Assembly: GCA_013695175.1 (NCBI GenBank)
Contig: JACDAZ010000536.1
Span: forward strand, 1 to 13,820
Direction: 5' to 3'
Length of the DNA: 13,820 bases
Source of the DNA: Flavisolibacter sp.
Lineage (GTDB): Bacteria; Bacteroidota; Bacteroidia; Chitinophagales; Chitinophagaceae
Part shown: in pieces, positions 7,289 to 13,820 of the stretch
Position numbering within the stretch: the first letter of the stretch is position 1
Layout of the letters: each line of letters opens with the position of its first letter
Translations under genes and position numbers: made by a program
Notes under the pieces: generated by a model
What the model was told of the DNA's origin: nothing
The model's database searches: none
The model's input: the letters and a program-made list of their open reading frames with translations, nothing else

Positions 7289-7320
7289 TTTGGTTTATAT
7301 TATAAACTAGTTTACGTTTG
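7289..7320 (+). promoter_or_regulatory. Bacteroidota-type promoter of the TonB-receptor operon
   Basis: TTTG at 7289-7292 (-33 element), a 20-nt spacer, and TACGTTTG at 7313-7320, an exact fit to the -7 consensus TAnnTTTG. The start codon is at 7339, so transcription starting a few bases after 7320 gives a very short leader of roughly 10-15 nt. Confidence 0.75.
7293..7307. promoter_or_regulatory. Perfect inverted repeat inside the promoter spacer (candidate operator)
   Basis: GTTTATA-T-TATAAAC, a perfect 7-1-7 palindrome that begins directly after the -33 TTTG and ends five bases before the -7 element. One further T/A match lies outside a single mismatch on each side. A dimeric regulator bound here would block RNA polymerase. 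The winged-helix protein encoded at the end of the same operon is an obvious but unproven candidate. Confidence 0.5.
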
Positions 7321-7338
7321 TGTTGAAATAGCATTTTT

Positions 7339-9597
7339 ATGAGATACTTCCTAAACTTACTGCTTGTCTTAATGGCGTCAAACCTGGGTGCTCAAACAAC
7401 AATAGGTGGCACATTAAAAGACACAAAAGGCTTACCCATTGCAGGTGTAAGCATTTATTTAAAAGATACTTATGATGGTGCCACTTCTGATTCAAGCGGA
7501 AAGTTTTCTTTTAAATCACTTGAGAAAGGCGAACAACTTTTAATAGCAACATCCATAGGTTATAAACCACAGGAAATTAAATTGACCATCCAGGATGCAC
7601 CTTTCAACTTTGATATCATATTAAAAGAAGAAATAAATGAATTAAAGGCTGTTGTAATTACGGCAGGCAGTTTTGAAGCAAGCGACAGAAAAAAAGCTAC
7701 TGTATTAAATTCTATTGATATTGTTACAACTGCCAGTGCTAATGGTGATGTTACAGAAGCAATTAAAACCTTACCAGGGGCACAACAGGTTGGTGAAAGT
7801 GAAGGATTGTTTGTAAGAGGCGGTACTGCCGGTGAAACAAAAATATTTATTGATGGCAACCTGGTGAATAATTTCTTTTATACCAGCGTTCCCAATATTG
7901 CTCAAAGAGGTCGCTTTTCACCTTTCCTGTTTAAAGGAACTGTATTTAGTGCAGGTGGTTATTCGGCTCTTTACGGACAGGCACTTTCATCTGCATTGAT
8001 ACTGGAATCAATTGATTTACCTGAAAGAAGTTCTGCAAACCTTGGTGTTTCATTTTTAAATGTAAGCGGCGGATACCAGCATTTGGCAAAAAATAAAAAA
8101 TCATCATGGGGTGTAGGCTATGGCTATAGCAACCTTGATCTTGCCTTTAGATTAATTAAACAAAAACAGGATTATTTTAAAATGATTCAATCGCATGAAG
8201 GAGATGCCAACTTTCGTATAAAAACATCTGGTTCAGGCATTTTGAAATACTATGGTTCCTTTAGTAAAAATGGGTTAGGTTTTAGAGTTAATAGTTTAGA
8301 TACATTGAATTATAAAGATGCTTTTGAATTAGGCAACTTCAATATGTATCACAACCTGTCATGGAGGGAAAATTTAAACAATGGCTGGAAGATAAACCTG
8401 GGTGCATCTTTTACAGATAACAATGATGATATAAGCGGTAGTATACAAAACCAGCAAAATGAAGAAGTGCTTTTGTCGGGATTGGAGTTTAAAAATTTTG
8501 ATTTAAAAACAAATGGTCTCTTTTTTAACGCCAAAGCAGTTATTGAAAAAAAATTGCAAGGTTTGAGTGCTTTACGTTTTGGTACGGAATATAACCGTAG
8601 TACTGACCGTGCAGATTTTACAATGTATAATGGACAGGAATTTCCGGGAACAATAAAAGAAGATTTGAATTCAGTTTTTGCTGAAGTAGATATTTATGTA
8701 ACCAATAACCTGGCAGCCAAGATTGGTTCTCGTATGGAACATTCTTCTTTATTAAATAAATACAACCTTGCACCACGACTTTCATTAGCTTATAAAGTTG
8801 GACAGCAAAGTCAGGCATCATTAGCATATGGTATTTTTTATCAAAATCCCGAAAGAAGATATTTACCTGCAATTTCAGACCTTGGTTTTACCAAAGCCAC
8901 ACATTATATAGCCCAGTATCAAAAGGTTGCTTCTAAAACAACTTTTAGATTAGAAGGGTTTTATAAAAAATATGAAGATTTAATAAAAACAGCTTTTGTA
9001 AACGGGAGGGAACTGGCAGACAACAATAATGGTTTTGGAGAAGCAAAAGGAGTTGAACTGTTTTGGAGAGATAAAAAAACAATTAAAAATTTTGATTACT
9101 GGGTTTCTTATTCTTACCTCGACACCAAAAGAGATTTTCTAAATTATCCAACAGCAATACAGCCGGGATTTGCAGCAAAACATACCAGTTCATTGGTAAT
9201 GAAAAAATTTGTTACAGGTTTAAAAACACAATTCAATGCTTCATACAATTTTGCATCTGGGCGCCCTTATTATAACATCAGGTACGATAACAATGCAAAT
9301 AAATTTTCAATTTTTGATGAGGGGAAAACTATCAACTATAATAGCCTTAGTCTTAGTGTAAACTATTTACCGAATGTATTTAATCAAGGTGCAAATAAAT
9401 TTACAGTATTTGTTTTTTCTGTAACCAATGTTTTAAATACACGCCAGGAATTTGGTTACCAATACTCATATAATGGAGTAAGAAAACAGGCTGTTGTGCC
9501 ACCAGCAAGAACTTTTGTTTTCCTGGGTGCATTCTTCAGCTTTGGCGTGGACAGATCTCATGAATCTATTGATAAAACCTTAAGTCTTCGGCTTTAA
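7339..9597 (+). CDS. TonB-dependent outer membrane receptor with carboxypeptidase-regulatory-like domain
   Basis: Outer-membrane ligand-gated channel of 752 residues. Order of parts: signal peptide (about 1-18, ending NLGA before Q); a carboxypeptidase-regulatory-like beta domain (about 20-98) with GTLKDTKGLPIAGVSIYL and DSSGKFSF; a plug domain (about 115-225) with IKTLPGAQQ, GLFVRGGTAGETKIFIDG at 156-173 and GGYSALYGQALS; then a beta barrel to the C-terminus, which ends in alternating strand-like sequence. It is shorter than SusC proteins (about 1000 residues), and no SusD gene follows, so a glycan-utilisation role is not indicated. Ligand unknown: siderophore, cobalamin, metal or peptide are all possible, or no import role. 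First gene of a six-gene operon, 10 bp before the 2TM gene, with its own promoter and candidate operator. Confidence 0.9.
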   Translation: MRYFLNLLLVLMASNLGAQTTIGGTLKDTKGLPIAGVSIYLKDTYDGATSDSSGKFSFKSLEKGEQLLIATSIGYKPQEIKLTIQDAPFNFDIILKEEINELKAVVITAGSFEASDRKKATVLNSIDIVTTASANGDVTEAIKTLPGAQQVGESEGLFVRGGTAGETKIFIDGNLVNNFFYTSVPNIAQRGRFSPFLFKGTVFSAGGYSALYGQALSSALILESIDLPERSSANLGVSFLNVSGGYQHLAKNKKSSWGVGYGYSNLDLAFRLIKQKQDYFKMIQSHEGDANFRIKTSGSGILKYYGSFSKNGLGFRVNSLDTLNYKDAFELGNFNMYHNLSWRENLNNGWKINLGASFTDNNDDISGSIQNQQNEEVLLSGLEFKNFDLKTNGLFFNAKAVIEKKLQGLSALRFGTEYNRSTDRADFTMYNGQEFPGTIKEDLNSVFAEVDIYVTNNLAAKIGSRMEHSSLLNKYNLAPRLSLAYKVGQQSQASLAYGIFYQNPERRYLPAISDLGFTKATHYIAQYQKVASKTTFRLEGFYKKYEDLIKTAFVNGRELADNNNGFGEAKGVELFWRDKKTIKNFDYWVSYSYLDTKRDFLNYPTAIQPGFAAKHTSSLVMKKFVTGLKTQFNASYNFASGRPYYNIRYDNNANKFSIFDEGKTINYNSLSLSVNYLPNVFNQGANKFTVFVFSVTNVLNTRQEFGYQYSYNGVRKQAVVPPARTFVFLGAFFSFGVDRSHESIDKTLSLRL

Positions 9598-9607
9598 AAT
9601 TTAAAAT

Positions 9608-9904
9608 ATGTCAAACGAATCATTTACACCACAAGGTAAGGATCCGCAACTGTGGCACCTGGCTCAAAAAAGAGCTTCATTTAAAAAACATTTTATAACC
9701 TATATCATTATCAACGGATTTCTATGGCTTCTTTGGTTTTTTACAGGTGCTGAAACTTATGGAAGCATACTTCCATGGCCTGTATGGCCAACATTTGGAT
9801 GGGGAATCGGGCTTTTATTTCATTATATGGGTGCATATGTAACAACAGGTTCTGATTCTGTTGAAAAAGAATATCAAAAATTAAAAAACAATCAAAATTC
9901 TTAA
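9608..9904 (+). CDS. 2TM-domain protein
   Basis: A 98-residue inner-membrane protein matching the small 2TM domain of Bacteroidota. It has a polar N-terminus with LAQKRASFKKHF, a first helix (about 29-47, FITYIIINGFLWLLWFF), a tryptophan/proline-rich loop (LPWPVWPTFGWG), a second helix (about 66-82, IGLLFHYMGAY), and a charged C-terminal tail (VEKEYQKLK). In the family, the 2TM domain occurs alone or fused to LytTR regulators and histidine kinases, and its job is not known. It starts 10 bp after the receptor gene and ends 2 bp before the next gene, so translational coupling is likely. Confidence 0.85.
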   Translation: MSNESFTPQGKDPQLWHLAQKRASFKKHFITYIIINGFLWLLWFFTGAETYGSILPWPVWPTFGWGIGLLFHYMGAYVTTGSDSVEKEYQKLKNNQNS

Positions 9905-9906
9905 TT

Positions 9907-10560
9907 ATGAAAAAGATAAATTTTTTATTACTGTCAATTTTATTTTCTGTTTCTGTTTTTTCACAAAGTGAGAAGTACATGAAAACAATGGAGGCAAGAG
10001 TGGTAAATGTTGAAACAACACGCACTCCGGATGATTTAAAAGAACTTGCTAATGCGTTTGAACGCATTGCTGATGCAGAAAAAAATCAATGGCATCCATA
10101 TTATTATGCAGCACTTGCTACTGTTAATGTGGGTTATGCTTCCATGACTCCACAAGGTGGTGATGCTAAAATAATTGATCCAATTGCAGACAAAGCTGAA
10201 TCTTTAATAAAAAAAGCAGAAACATTGCAACCGGCTAATTCTGACATTTTTGTAATTAAAAAAATGATTGCTTCATTGCGTATGATGGCAGATCCTATGA
10301 ACCGCTATATGAAATATGGTCCTGAAGCGCAACAGGCATTAGAAGCAGCAAAAAAATTAAATCCTGACAATCCACGCATTTATATGCTGGAAGGACAGGA
10401 TAAATTTTATACGCCAGAACAATTTGGAGGCAGTAAAGAAGAAGCAAAGAAATTATTTGCGTTAGCTATGCAAAAATTTGAAAACGAAAAACCTGCATCC
10501 TCTATTGATCCCAATTGGGGCAAGGCAACAACTGAATATTTTTTAAAGCAGGTAAATTAA
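9907..10560 (+). CDS. Secreted helical-repeat (TPR-like) protein
   Basis: A 217-residue protein with a Sec signal peptide (MKKINFLLLSILFSVSVFS, cleavage likely before Gln20). The mature part is alpha-helical, with TPR-like pairs: DLKELANAFERIADAEKNQWHPYYYAALATV (about 39-70), DKAESLIKKAETLQPANSDIF (about 97-117), and PEAQQALEAAKKLNPDNPRIYMLEGQ (about 139-164), where the L-P-N-P turns are typical of TPR ends. A last helix pair follows GGSKEEAKKLFALAMQKF. Probably periplasmic and used for protein contact. It starts 2 bp after the 2TM gene stop and is followed after 5 bp by the first membrane-protein gene. No enzyme motif is seen; the exact role is unknown. Confidence 0.75.
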   Translation: MKKINFLLLSILFSVSVFSQSEKYMKTMEARVVNVETTRTPDDLKELANAFERIADAEKNQWHPYYYAALATVNVGYASMTPQGGDAKIIDPIADKAESLIKKAETLQPANSDIFVIKKMIASLRMMADPMNRYMKYGPEAQQALEAAKKLNPDNPRIYMLEGQDKFYTPEQFGGSKEEAKKLFALAMQKFENEKPASSIDPNWGKATTEYFLKQVN

Positions 10561-10565
10561 TATTG

Positions 10566-11138
10566 ATGTCAGAAAATTTTTCTCCTCAACAAAGTTTACA
10601 GCTCATTCAAACCATGATAGAGCGAACGAAAACTAATCTCAGGGAAAACAGTTTTTACTTTCTGCTTTGGGGATGGGTGACGTTTGGAGCAGTATTAACT
10701 CAATTCTTTTTAAAAGTGGTGCTTGAATACAGGCACCATTATTTAGTTTGGCTGGTTACTATTATAGCACTAGTTATAACAATAATATACGGCAACAGGC
10801 AGAATAAAAAACAAGGATATAAAACTTATTTGGGTGAAAGCATGGGTAATTTATGGATGGGTATTGGCATTAGTTTTTTCATACTAACAATAATTATATC
10901 TGCAGGTATTGGGTGGTTGCACGCATGGCCATTTTTTATACTATTCTATGGGCTTGGTACATTTACTTCCGGTAAAATCATCCAATTTAAACCGTTGGTA
11001 GTTGGTGGAATAATCTGCTGGTTATTGGCAATAACTTGTGTATTTGTTCAATACGATTATCAACTGCTGATTGCTGCTGCAGCAATATTAAGTAGTTATA
11101 TTATTCCGGGATATCTCATTAAATCAAAACATTTATAG
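10566..11138 (+). CDS. Six-helix integral membrane protein, copy 1
   Basis: Uncharacterised inner-membrane protein of 190 residues. A short amphipathic N-terminus (SPQQSLQLIQTMIERTK) is followed by six predicted helices at about 30-49, 59-76, 98-116, 120-137, 143-161 and 166-184, and the protein ends SYIIPGYLIKSKHL. Recognisable positions are WGW at 35-37, KTYLGESM near 86-93, FKPLVVGG at 141-148 and YIIPGY at 178-183. All have counterparts in the next gene, so the two are paralogues. I chose the ATG at 10566 rather than the TTG at 10563 directly before it. It starts 5 bp after the helical-repeat gene stop. No transporter family motif is recognised; it may act with its paralogue as a hetero-pair, which is inference. 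Confidence 0.8.
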   Translation: MSENFSPQQSLQLIQTMIERTKTNLRENSFYFLLWGWVTFGAVLTQFFLKVVLEYRHHYLVWLVTIIALVITIIYGNRQNKKQGYKTYLGESMGNLWMGIGISFFILTIIISAGIGWLHAWPFFILFYGLGTFTSGKIIQFKPLVVGGIICWLLAITCVFVQYDYQLLIAAAAILSSYIIPGYLIKSKHL

Positions 11139-11145
11139 CTTCTTT

Positions 11146-11772
11146 ATGGAAGATAAAATTATTAGTGAAAAAGAAAGCATGTTGTTGATTCAGCAAATGA
11201 TATCAACAGCTAAAAAAGAACAAACAGATAGTGGTATTGGATGGATTGTCTGGGGGTGGCTTTTATTCCTGGCTTCTGTATTTACATACTTGAATGAGAA
11301 AAATGAGTGGGTGTCTTCGTTTTTTTTCTGGAATTTATTTGGTATTGCCGCTATTCTGCTTGTTGTTTATGAAACAGCAAAATATTTTTTTGGTGCAAAA
11401 AAGGAAAAAGTAAAAACATATACCGGCGACTTGTTTGATAGGTTAAATATCGGGTTTGGCATTTCATTAATCCTTATTATCATGTCTATGAATATTGGTT
11501 ATCCCTCCATTGTGCCACCGGTAAAAGGTTTTACTTTATTGCTTGGATTGTACGGATTTTGGATTTTAATTTATGGCACTGTATTAAATTTTAAACCTTC
11601 CATTATAGGGGCATTTATTACATGGGGTTTTGCTTTTGCAGGTTTGTTTGTTCAGCAAGGTAGGTTTGACATAACTATGTTAATACATGCTGCAGCAGTA
11701 TTGTGTGGTTATATCATTCCCGGTCATATAGCTAATGTTCAATTCAGAAAATTAAAAAACAAAAAGTTTTAA
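11146..11772 (+). CDS. Six-helix integral membrane protein, copy 2
   Basis: A 208-residue inner-membrane protein paralogous to the preceding one. The N-terminal cytoplasmic-looking helix (EKESMLLIQQMISTAKKE) lines up with the same region of copy 1. Six helices are predicted at about 30-48, 56-76, 101-117, 127-147, 152-170 and 176-193. Shared landmarks are WGW at 36-38, KTYTGDLF at 90-97, FKPSIIGAFITW at 149-160, LFVQ at 167-170 and YIIPGH at 189-194. The loop between helices 2 and 3 is longer and basic (GAKKEKVK), and the C-terminus is basic (FRKLKNKKF), pointing to the cytoplasm. It starts 7 bp after copy 1 and is followed after 8 bp by the regulator gene. Function unknown. Confidence 0.8.
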   Translation: MEDKIISEKESMLLIQQMISTAKKEQTDSGIGWIVWGWLLFLASVFTYLNEKNEWVSSFFFWNLFGIAAILLVVYETAKYFFGAKKEKVKTYTGDLFDRLNIGFGISLILIIMSMNIGYPSIVPPVKGFTLLLGLYGFWILIYGTVLNFKPSIIGAFITWGFAFAGLFVQQGRFDITMLIHAAAVLCGYIIPGHIANVQFRKLKNKKF

Positions 11773-11780
11773 TTCGCCCT

Positions 11781-12068
11781 GTGTTTAAAGATCTTGATCC
11801 CATATTACATTCTCAGTTAAGGTTGGCTATTATGTCATTGCTGATAAGTGTGAAAGAAGCAGAATTCACCTTTATCAAAGAAAAAACCAATGCTACAGCG
11901 GGAAACATCAGCGTACAGGTGCAAAAATTAAAAGATGCCAATTATATTGAAGTAACCAAACAGTTTAAAGACAATTACCCGCAAACCATTTGTAAAATAA
12001 CCGCCACAGGTGTTAAGGCATTTGAAGCATATGTAAAAACATTACAGGAGTATATCAAAAAGAGCTAA
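11781..12068 (+). CDS. Winged-helix DNA-binding regulator (HTH_34/MarR-like)
   Basis: A 95-residue stand-alone winged-helix protein. Helix 1 is in LHSQLRLAIMSLL (about 9-21). The helix-turn-helix follows: FIKEKTNATAGNISVQVQKLK (about 31-51), with the recognition helix around GNISVQVQKL. The wing is YIEVTKQFKDNYPQTICKITATG (about 55-77), and a final dimerisation-type helix VKAFEAYVKTLQEYIKK follows. Size and pattern fit the small HTH_34-type regulators of Bacteroidota. The start is GTG at 11781; the next in-frame Met is residue 18, inside helix 1, so the GTG is required. Last gene of the operon, 8 bp after the second membrane gene. Regulation of its own operon through the 7293-7307 palindrome is plausible but not shown. 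Confidence 0.85.
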   Translation: MFKDLDPILHSQLRLAIMSLLISVKEAEFTFIKEKTNATAGNISVQVQKLKDANYIEVTKQFKDNYPQTICKITATGVKAFEAYVKTLQEYIKKS

Positions 12069-12073
12069 CTATA

Positions 12074-12109
12074 AAAAGATATTTCTGTGTTGATGAAGAA
12101 ATATTTTTT
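12074..12109 (+). terminator. Candidate intrinsic terminator of the six-gene operon
   Basis: A 13-bp stem: 12074-12086 (AAAAGATATTTCT) pairs with 12097-12109 (AGAAATATTTTTT) with one G-T wobble, around a 10-nt loop. It begins 6 bp after the regulator stop. The right arm itself supplies the T-tract (six T, 12104-12109). The stem is AT-rich, so termination strength is uncertain. Confidence 0.55.
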
Positions 12110-12206
12110 GCTATTGTTAATATCTCCTTTCCGGTTTTGCTTCCTTTGGCTAAAATTTTGCTAACTCAGGAATGTAAATTTTTTCTCCATCCATTATTCC
12201 ATTTCT

Positions 12207-12436
12207 ATGTGGCAAAGCCTTCGTCCTCATCAAAAAGTAAATGCTGGTGATAAGATCCGGTATGTTGGTTCCAACTCCGTATTAATCAAAGAAAAACTAT
12301 TTAAAGTAACTAAAACGGAACAGCATTATTTTGAAATTGTGCCCATACTTTAGATGAAGCTGCAACAACTGTATTTGATACAAACATTATAAGGTATTTT
12401 GGGTATACAATCCGGTTTGAAAACTGGCAGGAATAA
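12207..12436 (+). pseudogene. Possible small gene split by a frameshift
   Basis: An ORF from ATG 12207 to TAG 12353 encodes 48 residues that look protein-like: GDKIRYVGSNSVLIKEK, then LFKVTKTEQHYFEIV, alternating as in short beta strands. Where it stops, another frame opens at 12353 and continues to TAA 12434-12436 with equally protein-like sequence (LDEAATTVFDTN, IIRYFGYTIRFENWQE). Restoring one base near 12349-12352 would join them into one protein of about 75 residues. I recognise no family. It may be a decayed gene, a sequencing or assembly indel, or chance. There is no visible promoter, and it lies between two terminators. Confidence 0.3.
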
Positions 12437-12470
12437 TATATAGTTAGGTGGTTAAAAATTTAATCTGTTT

Positions 12471-12501
12471 AAAAAAGGAAGGCTCCTAAAAAGGAGCCTT
12501 C
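12471..12501 (-). terminator. Strong intrinsic terminator of the T9SS cargo gene
   Basis: A perfect 10-bp stem, GAAGGCTCCT (12478-12487) with AGGAGCCTTC (12492-12501), around an AAAA loop. Read on the minus strand, the stem is followed by C and six T (12477-12471), the classical rho-independent form. It lies 30 bp past the stop of the minus-strand gene. On the plus strand no T-tract follows, so it acts leftward. Confidence 0.85.
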
Positions 12502-12531
12502 GTTATAATCCGTACTAAAAATTCGATTAAA

Positions 12532-13820
12532 TTATTTTAAAAGCTTTACTACCGAACGTTCATTGTTTTTAATAACTTCCATAATATAAGTTCCGTTATT
12601 AAAGTTTGATGGTAAGGGCTTATCTATTGAGTTAATACCTTTTTGCATTGTATGTTGAAAAGAAAGCATTTTCAATCCGGCTGCGTTATATACATTTATT
12701 GTTGCAACTCCTGTTTCAGTTGAATTATAATTGAATGCTATTGAAGCCTGCACAGGGTTTCTTAATACAGTTATAGTACTTGCTTTTGCTTCAGTTGAAT
12801 TCTTAAGCACAATTATTTTTGAATAAGATACAGAACCTGATTTGTTTACTATTTTAAGACGGTAATAAGTAGTTTCATTTAAAAGGGCTGCATCTTTTGA
12901 AGAATAAGTTTCTTTACCTGCTTTTGCACTATTAACAACAACTGCAACAGCTGAAAATGATTTGCCATCTGTACTTTTTTCAACCTGGAAGAAATCACCG
13001 GTTTCATTTGCATCAACTATCCAGGTTAATTCAGCTCTTTGATTTTGAATGTTACCAGCAAAAGATACCAGTTTAACAGGTAAAATAGACATCATTGCAT
13101 AGTTTAAAGTAACTGTTGCAACATTAGAAGTAAGAGGATTAAAACCGCCATCATTAATTCTATAAGTAAATGTAACTGGTCCACCTGCAAAACCTGCTTC
13201 TGGTGTATAAGTAAAGCTACCATCAGCATTTAACATTAAACTTCCTTCCTCTACATTTTGTACTAATACAGCAGAATAAACTTCATTATTTTCCGGCGTA
13301 TTATCATTTGTCAAAACATTTCCGGAAATAGGGTTAGGGAATACAGGTGCATAACTATCATCTACAGCAACAGGAGCTGAATTACAATTTGAAGCATAAT
13401 TTAAAGACGCATTTGCTACAACAAGGTTGTCGTATATAAGGAAAGAATTACCATCTCCGTTTCCTGATGAAGTTCTGATACTTAAACGAGCTACACCGGG
13501 AGCTACATTTAGAGTTTGATTAAAACTTAAATTTGAATTAAAGCTAGATGAACTGTTTAATAATATGGAAGCCAGAGTAGTAAAGTTGTTATTCTTATCC
13601 ATGGTACCTACTTCAATTAGCCTGGTAGCCTGGTTGTTTAATTTTGATTGTAATCTATAGCTGAAGGAAACATTTAGCGTTGTACCTAAAATAAGGTAAG
13701 GCGTTTGTATTAAACTTGTATTGGTTTGGTGGGTTGTAATACTTTGTGAACCACTTATTACCTCGTTATTGGCAGTGGTAAAACTTGTATTTTGAAGATC
13801 CCAGCAAATAATAGGAAGCG
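12532..13820 (-). CDS. Secreted T9SS cargo protein with Ig-like domain (5' partial)
   Basis: The C-terminal 428 residues of a larger secreted or surface protein; the frame stays open to the right edge, so the Met at 13602 is internal. Visible parts in fragment numbering: a beta-rich region with TPYLILGTTLNVSFSYRL and LSIRTSSGNGDGN (about 35-130), resembling a beta-sandwich; an Ig/cadherin-like repeat (about 149-238) with AVDDSY, SGNVLTNDN, NADGSFTYTP and VTFTYRINDG; an Fn3-like domain (about 246-337) starting LPVKLVSF, with FQVEKSTDGKSFSAV and YYRLKIVN; and a T9SS type A sorting domain (about 348-428) with NVYNAAGLKML and NGTYIMEV, ending VVKLLK. The protein is exported by Sec, passes the outer membrane through the type IX system, and is anchored or released. 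Binding partner unknown; adhesion or matrix roles are typical. A strong terminator follows. Confidence 0.88.
   Translation of the reverse strand, partial: LPIICWDLQNTSFTTANNEVISGSQSITTHQTNTSLIQTPYLILGTTLNVSFSYRLQSKLNNQATRLIEVGTMDKNNNFTTLASILLNSSSSFNSNLSFNQTLNVAPGVARLSIRTSSGNGDGNSFLIYDNLVVANASLNYASNCNSAPVAVDDSYAPVFPNPISGNVLTNDNTPENNEVYSAVLVQNVEEGSLMLNADGSFTYTPEAGFAGGPVTFTYRINDGGFNPLTSNVATVTLNYAMMSILPVKLVSFAGNIQNQRAELTWIVDANETGDFFQVEKSTDGKSFSAVAVVVNSAKAGKETYSSKDAALLNETTYYRLKIVNKSGSVSYSKIIVLKNSTEAKASTITVLRNPVQASIAFNYNSTETGVATINVYNAAGLKMLSFQHTMQKGINSIDKPLPSNFNNGTYIMEVIKNNERSVVKLLK

Larger units (their letters stand above)
12069..12531. other. Intergenic region between convergent genes
   Basis: A 463-bp gap between the regulator gene and the T9SS cargo gene, which point toward each other. 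It holds a hairpin terminator for the operon on the left, a possible small broken gene in the middle (12207-12436), and a strong leftward terminator on the right. I see no tRNA, insertion sequence or long repeat in it. Confidence 0.7.

Noticed and set aside
7560..7859. Minus-strand ORF of 99 codons inside the TonB receptor gene
   Set aside because: The plus strand here encodes recognisable regulatory-like and plug domains. The reverse frame is a by-product of low-stop composition.
9741..10067. Minus-strand ORF of 108 codons
   Set aside because: It lies across the 2TM and helical-repeat genes, which have clear protein features and tight operon spacing. The reverse translation has no signal or motif.
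13530..13602. Met at 13602 as the start of the T9SS cargo protein
   Set aside because: The frame stays open upstream to the window edge with similar beta-rich sequence, and the protein would lack a signal peptide if it started here.
1..13820. Mobile element, phage or defence system
   Set aside because: No transposase, integrase, nuclease, toxin-antitoxin or CRISPR-like repeat was seen; all larger genes are ordinary metabolic or envelope genes with uniform AT-rich composition.

Overview
The window looks like AT-rich chromosomal DNA from a member of the Bacteroidota, probably Chitinophagaceae or a close relative. The signs are a C-terminal type IX secretion (T9SS) sorting domain, a TonB-dependent receptor with an N-terminal carboxypeptidase-regulatory-like domain, an exact Bacteroidota-type promoter (TTTG, 20-nt spacer, TAnnTTTG), the long Bacteroidota form of amidophosphoribosyltransferase, a 2TM-domain protein, and few Shine-Dalgarno sequences. 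The placement is inferred from gene content; no 16S or marker gene is present. I see no tRNA, rRNA, CRISPR array, insertion sequence or phage gene.

Left part (1-2766): the window opens inside a long-form amidophosphoribosyltransferase gene whose N-terminus, with the expected catalytic Cys, lies off the left edge. A candidate terminator and a SixA-type histidine phosphatase gene follow. sixA runs tail to tail into a minus-strand gene for a small lipoprotein, and the two stop codons share the palindrome TTAA.

Middle part (2362-7201): a minus-strand run of glycosyltransferase, EamA/DMT transporter and small lipoprotein has tight spacing and is probably one operon. Divergent from it are two small plus-strand genes, a 41-residue lipoprotein and an 80-residue protein of unknown function. 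The second converges on a PLP-dependent aminotransferase gene, this time sharing the stop palindrome CTAG. A second minus-strand lipoprotein gene follows.

Right-centre part (7202-12109): the most interesting region. A strong promoter, with a perfect 15-bp inverted repeat between its two elements, precedes six tightly packed plus-strand genes: TonB-dependent receptor, 2TM-domain protein, secreted helical-repeat-like protein, two paralogous six-helix membrane proteins, and a small winged-helix regulator with a GTG start. A long hairpin with a T-tract follows the last stop. This reads as one regulated envelope operon of unknown function, in which the last gene may control the promoter.

Right edge (12110-13820): an intergenic stretch holds a possible small frameshifted gene and a strong intrinsic terminator facing left. 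That terminator ends a minus-strand gene for a large secreted T9SS cargo protein, which is open at the right edge of the window.
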